NCBI GenBank assembly: GCA_023410535.1 | Contig: JAEYPR010000036.1 | Coordinates: 62,001-126,000, forward strand | DNA from: Bacillota bacterium | GTDB taxonomy: Bacteria > Bacillota > UBA4882 > UBA8346 | DNA length: 64,000 nt | Direction of reading: 5' to 3' | Shown: piece by piece, positions 27,876-36,970 of the stretch | Layout: each line of letters starts with the position of its first letter | How positions within the stretch are numbered: position 1 is the first letter of the stretch | Program-made: the position numbers and the translations under genes | The notes under the pieces: generated by a model | Seen by the model: only the letters and a program-made list of their open reading frames with translations | Database searches by the model: none | Told to the model about the DNA's origin: nothing

Positions 27876-28721
27876 TTATAACGGCAGCAATTCTAAAAAC
27901 GCCTCGACAACTTGCGGATGATAGTCAATGCCTTTCGCCTGTCGAATTTGTTCAAGCGCTTCATCCGCTGTAAACACTGGCGATTGGAAAACACCCGATG
28001 TTAATCGATCGAACACATCGGCAACCGCCACAACTGCCGCGTTAAAATGAATCTCATAACCTTGCAAACCCTTCGGATAGCCATTTCCTGAAATTTTCTC
28101 ATGATGTTGTTGCGCGATCAAAGAAATCCCCAGCGGCAGTTTTTCTGCGGCCAACAAATCACCGCCCAGTATGGTATGTTGCTGGTAAATCAGCGTCTGT
28201 CCCTCGGCAACGCCGTTCATATCGTCCAAAACCGTCTTCGGTAACAGGATTTTTCCGATATCATGATATAACGCACCCAAAGCAATCTCATGCAGCGCGG
28301 CTTGGGAGAAATTTAACTTCTGGGCGATTGCAACCGCAATTAATGACACATTAATCGAATGAGAGTAAGTTGCCCGATGACCTTGGGCTAAAATTTTTAG
28401 ATTATTATTTAGAAAAATGTTCTCTTTGGCCCGGTTCAAAACCCATTTCATATACCCCGCCGCAGCATCAATCCGGGCGCCGTCAATTCGAGTAAATTTT
28501 TTCTCCAATTTATCTGGAATTTTAAATACTGCATGTTCAGCTACGATTCTTCCAAGCGGTTCAGTTGCAATATTAAATATGAGACCGTGTTGCTGAATTT
28601 GTTGGACAATTTTGGGCGTTAACGGCGTCCCTTCCGCCAACAGCAAAATACCACGGGCGTCGATAATATCATGTGTCAAATAGCCCAGGATAATTTGCTC
28701 GCTCTCCGGCTCATTATCCAT
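27876..28721 (-). CDS. HD-GYP domain phosphohydrolase
   Basis: The 281-residue protein has an N-terminal region of about 100 residues (LGYLTHDIIDARGILLLAEGTPLTPK, common before HD-GYP domains) and a C-terminal HD-GYP domain. The metal motif HDIGK and the signature HHEKISGNGYPKGL are intact, so it should degrade c-di-GMP or a related cyclic dinucleotide. ATG 28721 follows GGAGG by about 8 bases; the longer frame upstream has no site. It converges with the EIIC-EAL gene, with only about 75 bases between. Confidence 0.9.
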   Translation of the reverse strand: MDNEPESEQIILGYLTHDIIDARGILLLAEGTPLTPKIVQQIQQHGLIFNIATEPLGRIVAEHAVFKIPDKLEKKFTRIDGARIDAAAGYMKWVLNRAKENIFLNNNLKILAQGHRATYSHSINVSLIAVAIAQKLNFSQAALHEIALGALYHDIGKILLPKTVLDDMNGVAEGQTLIYQQHTILGGDLLAAEKLPLGISLIAQQHHEKISGNGYPKGLQGYEIHFNAAVVAVADVFDRLTSGVFQSPVFTADEALEQIRQAKGIDYHPQVVEAFLELLPL

Positions 28722-29119
28722 CTCATTTTCCTCCCTCCCCGCGCCAAGTACCGAATGATGGATTGAGAAAAGCACAAAATATTCGTTCCAACTAACTCAT
28801 TCGTTCATTTTCCGACAATCGGTTTTGGTTTTAAATAAGCATATCAAAATTACATTTCCCTTTCTATTGCGCTAAACAGAAAATTTTTAGTGATTTTTTT
28901 AAAAATTTTTAGCCGTTACAGATAAAGTTTTACTATTATTGGAATATTACCCGATTTTAGAGATAATATCAGCATTTCCCGCAATATAATAAACATTAAT
29001 AATTTATGAGTATCCAATTGATTTTTATTATGATATTCTAAGTTTCAATCAAAATCGCTTATTAAACATTATTTATTATTCAATTGGCAATTACATTTCT
29101 CAAAATGATTTATATTGCC
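28722..29119. other. AT-rich intergenic region
   Basis: About 400 bases, markedly richer in A and T than the rest of the window. No open frame or structured RNA that I recognise is present. It should contain the promoter for the HD-GYP gene. Confidence 0.5.
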
Positions 29120-29145
29120 AAAAATCGTATCAATTTACGATTTTT
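29120..29145 (-). terminator. Terminator of the PAS-PucR regulator gene
   Basis: A perfect 10-bp inverted repeat (29120-29129 with 29136-29145, 6-nt loop) ends in five Ts on the minus strand, just after the stop codon. The stem is AT-rich, so it may be leaky. Confidence 0.6.
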
Positions 29146-29149
29146 CACG

Positions 29150-30769
29150 CTATAAACTTTCATTTGAGGTTCCTCGGTCTTTTTCGGAAACATTATTCCT
29201 TATTTTGTACAAGCAAATTGCTAAAGCAGCTGCATAACGCCGATCGATATTATCCAGCGAATATTCTAAGATTTTCTCGATCTGTTTTTTCCGGTAAAGA
29301 ACGGTTTTGGGGTGAAGATACATTTCAACGGCGGTTGCCTGTAACGTGAAATTCTTTACAATCGCCTCAAGGGTGCCGAGCAGGTTTGTCCCTTTCCGCA
29401 GATCATTTTCGATTAATTTTCCAATGGTTTCTGCGATAAATTCATCCACATATTTTTCCTCGCTATAGTTAAGCAGAAATTTTAACAACCCCAATTCGTT
29501 GTAGTAACTACTTTGAATGCGCGCTTCGTTGCTTTCGTGGCAATATGTCGCAGCAATGGCGCTTAATGCCTGACGGTAACTCTTCTTTATTCCTTCCGAG
29601 CCGCTGAAGACATTACTAACCCCGATTGTCACCTGCAAATCTTGATCGAACGCTTGTAACTTTCCGATTAACCTTTCAACAATCGCTTCAAAATTTAAAG
29701 CTTCATGATTGGCATTTTGAGCTTTGCATAATATACCGATATCGGAGCGGATATCCCAGACCAGATGTTCGGAGTCGTTCCCCAACCAATCCATCAACGC
29801 ATACTTTAGATCACGCCGTTGATGATATTGAGGTTTGCCAATCCAGGTGTTGGCATAACTTTCACTCCGCAATAAGCAACAAAACATCGGGATTGAAAAA
29901 TCAATCCCCAACTTTCTGCTATAGGTTTCAAGTGTTTCGGCCATAGTTGGGTTCTCAAAGATGATACTATTGAGCAGATCGCTCCGACGGTGCAGTTCGT
30001 ATGCAAAAAACAACCTTCGCTCCAGTTGCTGACGATCCGTGATATCGGTTACGATCACTCCCATTGTCTTGCGGCCGTTGACAATATAACATAATGGAAC
30101 CAACCGTTCTTCAGCGATTCGCAGTGCTCCATCGATTTCCATTTCGCGGACGACAAATTGAGACATCCCGCTAGCAATGGTCTCCTGCGTCACTTGAACA
30201 AATTTTTCGGCAATTTCCGGGGGAAATACATCCTGAATGTTTTTGCCCACCATTTCGTTTTTTGCTTTTGCGAGCACTTTCTGGGTGTCGCCAAAAACCT
30301 CGACATACGTTCCGTCTTCATTGACAATCAGACTCATATCGGGAACTGCGTTTGCAAAATTACGCAGTAAATTTTCGCTCTCCAAGATCTTTTTTTCAAA
30401 GTTTACGAGTTCTGATAAGTCAATATAAACACCGCAAATTCCAATAGGAACTGTTTCATAAATAATTGGATACGCCGTTAGGCGGACTGGAATTAGATGT
30501 CCGTCCGCATGCAATCGTTTGGTTTTCAATTGGATGATTTGACCTGACAAAACTTTGCTGCGAATCTCTTCCACTTCATTTTGCAAGTCTGTACTAATAA
30601 AAATTTGTTGAAAATTTTTCGCGATCATGTCCTCTTTTTTAAGCCCTACCAGTACTTGAAAAGCCTGGTTGACCGCAACGATTTGGTATTCCAAGTCTAA
30701 AACAACCACCGGATCTAAAGAGCGTGTCAATAATTGATCAAAATTGGTGTGAATCTCTGCTAAGTTCAT
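29150..30769 (-). CDS. PAS-domain PucR/CdaR-type transcriptional regulator
   Basis: The 539-residue protein has two PAS domains (about residues 10-115 and 130-245, with LDPVVVLDLEYQIVAVNQAF and VGKNIQDVFPPEIAEKF). A degenerate GGDEF-like CdaR domain follows (about 280-400), then a C-terminal PucR helix-turn-helix (TLEAIVKNFTLQATAVEMYLHPKTVLYRKKQIEKIL). This is a cytoplasmic one-component regulator whose PAS domains probably sense a small ligand. GGAGGAGG precedes the ATG. The target genes are unknown; it is a single gene next to the HD-GYP gene. Confidence 0.85.
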   Translation of the reverse strand: MNLAEIHTNFDQLLTRSLDPVVVLDLEYQIVAVNQAFQVLVGLKKEDMIAKNFQQIFISTDLQNEVEEIRSKVLSGQIIQLKTKRLHADGHLIPVRLTAYPIIYETVPIGICGVYIDLSELVNFEKKILESENLLRNFANAVPDMSLIVNEDGTYVEVFGDTQKVLAKAKNEMVGKNIQDVFPPEIAEKFVQVTQETIASGMSQFVVREMEIDGALRIAEERLVPLCYIVNGRKTMGVIVTDITDRQQLERRLFFAYELHRRSDLLNSIIFENPTMAETLETYSRKLGIDFSIPMFCCLLRSESYANTWIGKPQYHQRRDLKYALMDWLGNDSEHLVWDIRSDIGILCKAQNANHEALNFEAIVERLIGKLQAFDQDLQVTIGVSNVFSGSEGIKKSYRQALSAIAATYCHESNEARIQSSYYNELGLLKFLLNYSEEKYVDEFIAETIGKLIENDLRKGTNLLGTLEAIVKNFTLQATAVEMYLHPKTVLYRKKQIEKILEYSLDNIDRRYAAALAICLYKIRNNVSEKDRGTSNESL

Positions 30770-31021
30770 TTCTTCCTCCTCCGCGAAGCATCCGATTACC
30801 GTTTGATAGCATCAGCCAGATGTGTTTTTAGCTGATCTCGTAGAAGTTGTCGGTTACGACATAATATTTATCAATGTTTCTATGTAACTATTGCGCCATT
30901 AAATCGTCGCAACGCCTGGAGGAACAAGTACTTTCGTAGTAAACAAATTTTCGCCAAAACGTTTTTGGCTTCTGCAAAACATGACCGTCCTCTACGTCAA
31001 AGTCCGCCAACCTTCATCCAA
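30770..31021. other. Intergenic region between regulator gene and polysaccharide operon
   Basis: It should carry the promoter of the PAS-PucR gene on its left side. I see no gene or strong repeat here. Confidence 0.5.
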
Positions 31022-31023
31022 AA

Positions 31024-31050
31024 AAGAAAACCGCCCCAAATCCCGGCGGT
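31024..31050 (-). terminator. Terminator of the surface polysaccharide operon
   Basis: GACCGCC and GGCGGTT form a stem on the minus strand around a 9-nt loop, followed by TTCTTTTTT. It lies 34 bases after the last gene of the operon. Confidence 0.85.
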
Positions 31051-31083
31051 CTTTATCAATCTCAGCATCTCTCTTAATCAAAT

Positions 31084-32106
31084 TCACGGCAACAACCCGC
31101 TGATCTCCTGCTTCCATTGTCCATGCAGGGCCACCAGCTTATCCTCAAACTCCTCAATCTCTGCCTTGACCACCTGCTCATTCCCGACGTCATACCACTC
31201 CACCAACCAGCGCAACCCGGCCTCTACCGTCAACTTCGGCGCAAATCCCACCTCGCGTTGGGCCTTGGTGCTGTCAAACAAATTCACCCATTGCTTGTCA
31301 TGATAGAGATGGCTGTTCAAATTGGGCGCTGCCGCATACAGCAACTCCGTCGGAATATGCACGATCTGCGGCGCTCTCCCGACCACCTTGCCTAACGTCT
31401 GATACAGACTCTCCCACGTCGCATACTCCATGCTGTTCACATGATAAGCCTGTCCGTAACTCTGGGGTTTCCCCACCAGCGCCACATACCCGGCGGCCGC
31501 GTCCGGGGTGAAGGTGAAGTTCATCGGGGTCTGACCGTCGCCGAACATCACCACCGGTTTGCCTTCACGGATCCGTTTCACCAAACCATAGTTCTGCCGG
31601 AAGATCCCTAAGTTGTTCCCGCCCCGCCCAAAGGTGAGCGACGGCCGGACGATGGTGATCTTCAGATCATCCAATTCCGGCATTACCGCGAACAGATACT
31701 GCTCCAGCTTGGCCTTGTTCAAGCCATACAGGTTATCCTGGCTGTCAAAGTATTCGTTGCCCGCTTCCGAAATCGGCGGCAACTTATGGAACGGTCGTTT
31801 ATAACAGGCAATCGACGACGTAATGATTAACTGCTCGGCCCGGCCCCGAAACGCCCGGACCGTCGAAGCGGCGTCCTGATCGGTATAAGCGATCATGTCG
31901 ATCACCACATCAAACCGTTCCTGCGCCATCTGCGCCTCAAACGCGGCATAATCGAACCGGTCTCCGCTCAGGCGGCGGACCGTGGCGTCAATCTGGGCAA
32001 CCCGTTGCCCTCGGTTATAAACCGTCGTCTCGTATCCGGCTGTCACCAACTGTTGTACCACTTCCCGACTGATTGAGCCTGTCCCGCCAATCACTAGAAC
32101 TTTCAT
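31084..32106 (-). CDS. NAD(P)-dependent epimerase/dehydratase-like SDR
   Basis: The 340-residue protein has an N-terminal Rossmann fold (KVLVIGGTGSISREVVQQL), the SDR active-site pair YGLNKAK (Tyr and Lys) preceded by SSIACYKRP, and an atypical C-terminal half. It is a sugar-nucleotide epimerase, reductase or dehydratase of unknown specificity. ATG 32106 follows GGAG by 8 bases, so I prefer it to the GTG three codons earlier. It is the last gene of the polysaccharide operon and may make a second sugar or modify the repeat unit. Confidence 0.8.
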   Translation of the reverse strand: MKVLVIGGTGSISREVVQQLVTAGYETTVYNRGQRVAQIDATVRRLSGDRFDYAAFEAQMAQERFDVVIDMIAYTDQDAASTVRAFRGRAEQLIITSSIACYKRPFHKLPPISEAGNEYFDSQDNLYGLNKAKLEQYLFAVMPELDDLKITIVRPSLTFGRGGNNLGIFRQNYGLVKRIREGKPVVMFGDGQTPMNFTFTPDAAAGYVALVGKPQSYGQAYHVNSMEYATWESLYQTLGKVVGRAPQIVHIPTELLYAAAPNLNSHLYHDKQWVNLFDSTKAQREVGFAPKLTVEAGLRWLVEWYDVGNEQVVKAEIEEFEDKLVALHGQWKQEISGLLP

Positions 32107-32141
32107 CTCCGTCACTCCATTCCTGATGTAATTTTAATATC

Positions 32142-33200
32142 CTACCCCAACAGCTGCTCAGCTATTTTATTGGCAGCCCGGCCGTCACCGAACAACAAGG
32201 GATATTTTTGGCCAACCCAATCCAGACTCAGCGCGGCGCGAATCGCCGCGGGGTCGGCGCCGACTAACCGGTTCCAACCTACTTCTACCGTCTCCACCCA
32301 CTCGGTCTCGTCACGCAAGGTGATACAGGGGACTTTCGCCATATACGCCTCTTTTTGCACTCCGCCGGAGTCGGTAAAGATCACCGCGGCATGTAACTCC
32401 AGGTTTAACATATCAAAGTACCCCACCGGTTCCACCAGCCGGAGTGTGTCGGTCCGCACCGCGTCGCCCAACTCCTGCAACTTTTTACGGGTGCGGGGAT
32501 GGACCGGAAAGATGATCGGTTGGCCGGCGTCGTTCAAGGTATTGATAATCGCGCCCAAACGTTCCGGATCATCGGTGTTCTCCGCCCGATGCAGCGTCAA
32601 CAAAGCATAGCTTTGTGGGGTTAACCCGAGCTCCCCTACGATCCGGGAACGGTCGGGCACCAGTTTGGAACCGAATAAAAAGGTATCGTACATCACGTCG
32701 CCCACCAACGAGACGCCCTCGGTGATGCCTTCACGCTTTAAATGCCCGACCGCTGCGGCGGTCGGCGCAAATAACCAAGTCGAAATATGGTCGGCCATGA
32801 TCCGGTTGATCTCTTCCGGCATCCGCCGGTTGAAACTGCGCAACCCCGCTTCCACGTGAGCGATGGGAATATGTAATTTGGCAGCCGCCAGTGCCCCGGC
32901 CAAAGTGGAGTTGGTATCCCCGTAGACTAAAACCACATCAGGGTTCTCTTTTAACAGCACTTCCTCGATGGCTTCAAGCATCTTCCCGGTTTGGGCGCCA
33001 TGACCGCCCGAACCGACGCCCAAATAATATTGGGGTTCGGGAATACCCAAATCCCGAAAGAAAATATCCGACATATTGACATCGTAGTGCTGGCCGGTGT
33101 GAATCAAAACTTCGGCAAAACTGCCTTGTAGCGCCTGCGATACGATCCCCGCCTTGACAAATTGGGGCCGCGCCCCGACAATGGTCACAATTTTTTTCAC
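32142..33200 (-). CDS. wbpI: UDP-N-acetylglucosamine 2-epimerase family (WecB/WbpI-like)
   Basis: The 352-residue GT-B-fold enzyme has family motifs TIVGARPQFVKA, LIHTGQHYDVNMSDIFF, VYGDTNSTLAG, HVEAGLRSFNRRMPEEINR and FTDSGGVQKEAY. With the other genes of this operon it most likely inverts C2 of UDP-GlcNAc3NAcA to give UDP-ManNAc3NAcA; a plain UDP-GlcNAc to UDP-ManNAc epimerase is the alternative. The GTG start overlaps the stop of the aminotransferase gene by 4 bases, showing translational coupling to it. Confidence 0.85.
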   Translation of the reverse strand: MKKIVTIVGARPQFVKAGIVSQALQGSFAEVLIHTGQHYDVNMSDIFFRDLGIPEPQYYLGVGSGGHGAQTGKMLEAIEEVLLKENPDVVLVYGDTNSTLAGALAAAKLHIPIAHVEAGLRSFNRRMPEEINRIMADHISTWLFAPTAAAVGHLKREGITEGVSLVGDVMYDTFLFGSKLVPDRSRIVGELGLTPQSYALLTLHRAENTDDPERLGAIINTLNDAGQPIIFPVHPRTRKKLQELGDAVRTDTLRLVEPVGYFDMLNLELHAAVIFTDSGGVQKEAYMAKVPCITLRDETEWVETVEVGWNRLVGADPAAIRAALSLDWVGQKYPLLFGDGRAANKIAEQLLG

Positions 33201-34303
33201 AGATTTCCCTCACTAAACTCACGAATTTTGGCAATCACCCAATCCTGTTCCGGAACGGTCAATTCCGGGAAGATCGGCAAGGATAACACTTGCCGGCAAA
33301 GCCGTTCGGTCACCGGTAGATCTCCCGGTTGGTAGCCGAGTTGTTCAAAGACGGGTTGTAAATGCAAACCCAATGGGTAATATACCGTGGAACCAATTCC
33401 CTCACTGTTTAAGTAAGCTTGTAATTCATCCCGCTTCGCGGTGACAATGGTAAACTGGTTATAGGTATGCCCCGCCCCGGCCTTCGGCAGGATAATGCCG
33501 CGAACATCAGTCAATCCCTGGCGATAGCGGTCGGCGATCGTGCGCCGCCGTTCCAGCCATTCATCGAGATATGGCAGTTTTACCCGTAAGATCGCCGCCT
33601 GCAGCGTATCCAAGCGGCTGTTGAAACCCAACAGTTCGTGGTGGTATTTCTTCTTGGCGCCATGAACCCGGAGCATCCGTAATTTCTCGGCCAAAACGTC
33701 GGATTGAGTGGTCACCATGCCGCCGTCGCCAAAACATCCCAAGTTTTTGGTGGGGAAAAAACTAAAAGTGCCGATATCCCCGACGGTCCCCGCATAGACT
33801 CCATCCACCTTGGTCCCCAATGCCTGAGCCCCATCCTCAATCACTGCTATATTATATTCGGCCGCCAGTTGCATTAGTCCGGGCATCGGTGCTGCCCAAC
33901 CAAATAAATGAACCGGAATGATCGCTTTGGTCTGCGCGGTCAGCTTTGCCCGGACACTCGCCGGATCCAGGTTATAGGTCGCCGGATCGACATCGGCGAA
34001 GACTGGAGTGGCGCCGACCCGGCAGACCGCTCCGGCCGTCGCAAAAAAGGTGAAACTCGGTACGATCACTTCGTCGCCCGCAGCGATTCCCAGGGCCGAC
34101 AGCGCCAGCACCAACGCGTCGCTGCCGTTGGCGACGCCGATCGCGTGTTTGACCTGAAGATACCGGGCGATCTCCGCTTCAAACTGTTTGACCTCTTCGC
34201 CCAAGATAAAAATACCGCTGGCGACCACCCGGCGGTACGCCTCGGCCAACGGTTCGGCCAACCGCTCATTCTGACGGGTCAATTCAAACGCTGGAATTTT
34301 CAA
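33197..34303 (-). CDS. wbpE: DegT/DnrJ/EryC1 sugar aminotransferase (WbpE-like)
   Basis: The 368-residue PLP enzyme transfers an amino group from glutamate to a keto sugar nucleotide. The Schiff-base lysine is in FSFFPTKNLGCFGDGG, and the cofactor region reads VANGSDALVLALSALGI and VIEDGAQALGTK. With the dehydrogenase, 3-oxidoreductase and N-acetyltransferase genes of the operon it fits the step from 3-keto-GlcNAcA to GlcNAc3NA. The start is TTG at 34303 with GGGAGC 8 bases upstream. It overlaps the epimerase gene by 4 bases. Confidence 0.88.
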   Translation of the reverse strand: MKIPAFELTRQNERLAEPLAEAYRRVVASGIFILGEEVKQFEAEIARYLQVKHAIGVANGSDALVLALSALGIAAGDEVIVPSFTFFATAGAVCRVGATPVFADVDPATYNLDPASVRAKLTAQTKAIIPVHLFGWAAPMPGLMQLAAEYNIAVIEDGAQALGTKVDGVYAGTVGDIGTFSFFPTKNLGCFGDGGMVTTQSDVLAEKLRMLRVHGAKKKYHHELLGFNSRLDTLQAAILRVKLPYLDEWLERRRTIADRYRQGLTDVRGIILPKAGAGHTYNQFTIVTAKRDELQAYLNSEGIGSTVYYPLGLHLQPVFEQLGYQPGDLPVTERLCRQVLSLPIFPELTVPEQDWVIAKIREFSEGNL

Positions 34304-34326
34304 TGTTATTCGCTCCCATAGCTAAC

Positions 34327-35082
34327 TTATTTTGAATCCAACCAAAAATGATAGCGATACAACGCCTGCTCCACCCGGAATCCGCTTTTTTCATATAAAC
34401 GCAAGGCGGCATAGTTATTGATCTGCGTCCCGACCGTAATTCGTTTCAGCCCTTGACTCCGGCTGTACTCCTCGGCCCAACGGAGCAACTCCGAACCAAG
34501 CCCTTTCCCTTGAACATCGGGATGCACCGCCAGCAACCGGATATCCAAGGCGGCGGGCAACGGTTTGGGCTGGACCGAAATAAACGCCTGCAATGATTGG
34601 CGGTCTTTGATCACAAAATAGGATTCATTGCCCGCAAAATTATTCCGAACCCAATTGGGATATAATTGCCTGACTAATTCCTGATCAAAACCCGGATCAT
34701 GAAAGAACCGGGAGTGTGTGAAACTATGGGAAGCCAGTTCGATAACGGCCGCCAAATCGCTTTCATCCGCCGCTTGCACCGGCGAGTCGGTTTTCCGTTG
34801 CGGCGCGGCGACGGGGACGACCGGTTTGGCCAATTTAACCAACACATCAGCCAACGCGCCGCCCAGCGGCGTCAAAAGGTGGGCTAACCGCTTATCGGCT
34901 GCGTCAAACTCGTAAAAGAGGAACTCGTATTGTTCGGACCGGGCTTGCGCAATTAAGCGCTCCCAAGCCGGTACCGAATCCATTGTCTCCGCTTGGGGAT
35001 CGATCAGGATCCGTCCCATTTTTCGCCCGAAAAATTCCGAGTCCCACTGCAATACTTGAAGTTGCTGGTCCTGCTTGATCAT
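34327..35082 (-). CDS. GNAT-family N-acetyltransferase (WecD-like)
   Basis: The 251-residue protein starts with LQVLQWDSEFFGRKMGRIL, the signature of dTDP-fucosamine acetyltransferase WecD relatives. A C-terminal GNAT domain follows with the acetyl-CoA loop VQGKGLGSELLRWAEEYSRSQG. It probably acetylates an amino sugar nucleotide or a lipid-linked sugar. Which amino sugar is unclear, since the operon also encodes a hexapeptide N-acetyltransferase. ATG 35082 is favoured over the ATG two codons earlier by the GGAGG 6 bases upstream. Confidence 0.78.
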   Translation of the reverse strand: MIKQDQQLQVLQWDSEFFGRKMGRILIDPQAETMDSVPAWERLIAQARSEQYEFLFYEFDAADKRLAHLLTPLGGALADVLVKLAKPVVPVAAPQRKTDSPVQAADESDLAAVIELASHSFTHSRFFHDPGFDQELVRQLYPNWVRNNFAGNESYFVIKDRQSLQAFISVQPKPLPAALDIRLLAVHPDVQGKGLGSELLRWAEEYSRSQGLKRITVGTQINNYAALRLYEKSGFRVEQALYRYHFWLDSK

Positions 35083-35156
35083 TCCCATCCTCCAACCGAG
35101 AAATTGCTGGCAATTCTAAGGTTGCCTAAAGCTATAACCGCTCCGGTCAGCCAGTT

Positions 35157-35762
35157 TTAGCGCTGATAAACCCCTCGCCCCGAGATCAAGCGAACGAGGG
35201 TCAACAGAAAAATTTTCAGATCCACCGCTAACGAATATTGCTTCACATATTGGATATCCAATTGCAACCGTTCTTTCCAGGGCAACTCATTGCGGCCCAT
35301 CACTTGCGCCAGTCCGGTCAAACCGGGCCGGACCGCCAACTTGAGACGTTCTTCCGGCGTGTACATTGCCAAATGTTCGGGCAGATCAGGACGGGGACCG
35401 ATAAAACTCATCTCCCCTTTAATAATGTTATAGATCTGGGGCAGTTCGTCAAGGCTAAGCCGGCGCAACACCCGGCCGAATCGCGTATACCCGTCGAGTT
35501 GAGTCGTTAACGCCAATGATCCATCAGAATTGCGGGGGGTCGTGGCGGTATGATCCCCCGGAGTCATCGTCCGCAGTTTATATAGTCCAAATAACTTTCC
35601 ATGCCGGCCTGGCCGAAGTTGCCGAAAGAAGACCGGTCCGGGCGAGTCCAGATATAAAACCACGCCAAGGACCGCAATCAACGTGCTGAGCGGTAGCACC
35701 AACACCAGCGCCAGCACCAGATCCAACAGATATTTCAGGAACAATTGCAGCTGTCGCATCAT
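35157..35762 (-). CDS. Monotopic phosphoglycosyl transferase (PglC/WcaJ C-domain type)
   Basis: The 201-residue protein is the minimal bacterial sugar transferase: one N-terminal re-entrant hydrophobic helix (residues 7-38), then the catalytic core with KLRTMTPGD, RRLSLDELPQIYNIIKGEMSFIGPRPDLPEH (Asp-Glu pair) and RPGLTGLAQVMGRNELPW. It moves a sugar-1-phosphate from a UDP-sugar to undecaprenyl phosphate and so starts repeat-unit assembly at the inner face of the membrane. The ATG overlaps the stop of the preceding glycosyltransferase gene. Confidence 0.92.
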   Translation of the reverse strand: MMRQLQLFLKYLLDLVLALVLVLPLSTLIAVLGVVLYLDSPGPVFFRQLRPGRHGKLFGLYKLRTMTPGDHTATTPRNSDGSLALTTQLDGYTRFGRVLRRLSLDELPQIYNIIKGEMSFIGPRPDLPEHLAMYTPEERLKLAVRPGLTGLAQVMGRNELPWKERLQLDIQYVKQYSLAVDLKIFLLTLVRLISGRGVYQR

Positions 35763-36967
35763 TTCCGGTATTCCCCGATCACTTGGTTTAACACTGTGCC
35801 CATTTTGGCGGCCAACTTCCGCCGGTCGCCCTCAGCCACGCAAAAACGGTGGCCGTTTTCAGCCAAACGGCTCCGCAGCTCCACATCGCCCGCCATCCGT
35901 TCCAATTGGGCGGCTAATCCCCGATAATCCTCGGGCTTCACAAAAACACCTGAGTCGACCGACTCCACCACTTGGCGGGCTTCCCCGTCAATGCAACAAA
36001 CAATCGGTAATCCGGCGGCCATATATTCATAAATCTTATTGGGTCGCACCGTTTTGAAGGTCGGCGTGTCTTTGAGGGAGGCGATCCCGATATCCACCGC
36101 GTTTAAAATCGTGGGAACCTCTCCCGGCGGCACGGGATCCTCCAGAATGATATTGGTCAGACCTTTCTCCGCTAACAGCTTGACGAGGCGAGGTTTGTCC
36201 GACCCGTCACCAAACAAAACGATTTTAACCGGCGTCGTTTGCAGCAGACATTCCGCGGCGTAGATTAGGGTCTCCAAAGCGTTCGCCGGGCCGTGCGCTC
36301 CCACGTAGGCGGCGATTAACTGTCCGTCCCGCCAGCCGTATTTGGCCCGGACCGTCGCCCGGTCCAGCGAAGGAACCGGCAGGTTCGCGCCGAGCGGAAT
36401 CAAACTGATCTTTGACTCCGGAACCCCTTGTTCCAATAAGTATTGACCCATTTTTTCCGCCACCACCAGGATGTGATCGGCGTGACGGTATAAAAACTGT
36501 TCCAAAAAACGCAACCAGCCGATGACCAGCTTGTTCTGGAACCCCATCGAAATCAACGAGTCCGGCCAGAGATCCTCGACATCCAGTATAAAGGGAACTC
36601 GCTTTAACCGGGCCAGCACCCAGCCCATGAAAGCCGACTCGAGTGGCGGCGTGACGGTCAGAACCGCCTGGGTCGGCAAAAAAAGCCCCTTCCAAAAACT
36701 GAGGAGGGAGAAAACCACGATATTGATCTCGCGTTGAATGGAATTTCCTTGATACTTGGTACTCCAGATCCAATGCAACCCCACGCCGTTTTCGGCGGTC
36801 GGAGGATCCGGCAGATAATTACGCAAATAATGATTGAACCGGCAACTCAATAAGTTGACGTCCCATCCCAAAGCGACCAGTTCCGAAGCAAAATCAAAGT
36901 TCCGGGTCGGTCCCGGCCAACGGGGAATGGAGGCGTAATGGTTAATTAGGGTCAATTTGGTTTTCAT
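35759..36967 (-). CDS. Glycosyltransferase family 4 (WbuB-like)
   Basis: The 402-residue GT-B enzyme has the WbuB-type opening TLINHYASIPRWPGPTRNFDFASELVALGWDV and a C-terminal nucleotide-sugar site (GSDKPRLVKLLAEKGLTNIIL, then KIYEYMAAGLPIVCCI with the E-x7-E-like region). It probably adds an amino sugar early in repeat-unit assembly, since WbuB homologues are L-fucosaminyl transferases. GGAG lies 6 bases before the ATG. It is coupled by 4-base overlap to the PglC-type gene. Confidence 0.85.
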   Translation of the reverse strand: MKTKLTLINHYASIPRWPGPTRNFDFASELVALGWDVNLLSCRFNHYLRNYLPDPPTAENGVGLHWIWSTKYQGNSIQREINIVVFSLLSFWKGLFLPTQAVLTVTPPLESAFMGWVLARLKRVPFILDVEDLWPDSLISMGFQNKLVIGWLRFLEQFLYRHADHILVVAEKMGQYLLEQGVPESKISLIPLGANLPVPSLDRATVRAKYGWRDGQLIAAYVGAHGPANALETLIYAAECLLQTTPVKIVLFGDGSDKPRLVKLLAEKGLTNIILEDPVPPGEVPTILNAVDIGIASLKDTPTFKTVRPNKIYEYMAAGLPIVCCIDGEARQVVESVDSGVFVKPEDYRGLAAQLERMAGDVELRSRLAENGHRFCVAEGDRRKLAAKMGTVLNQVIGEYRK

Positions 36968-36970
36968 GGG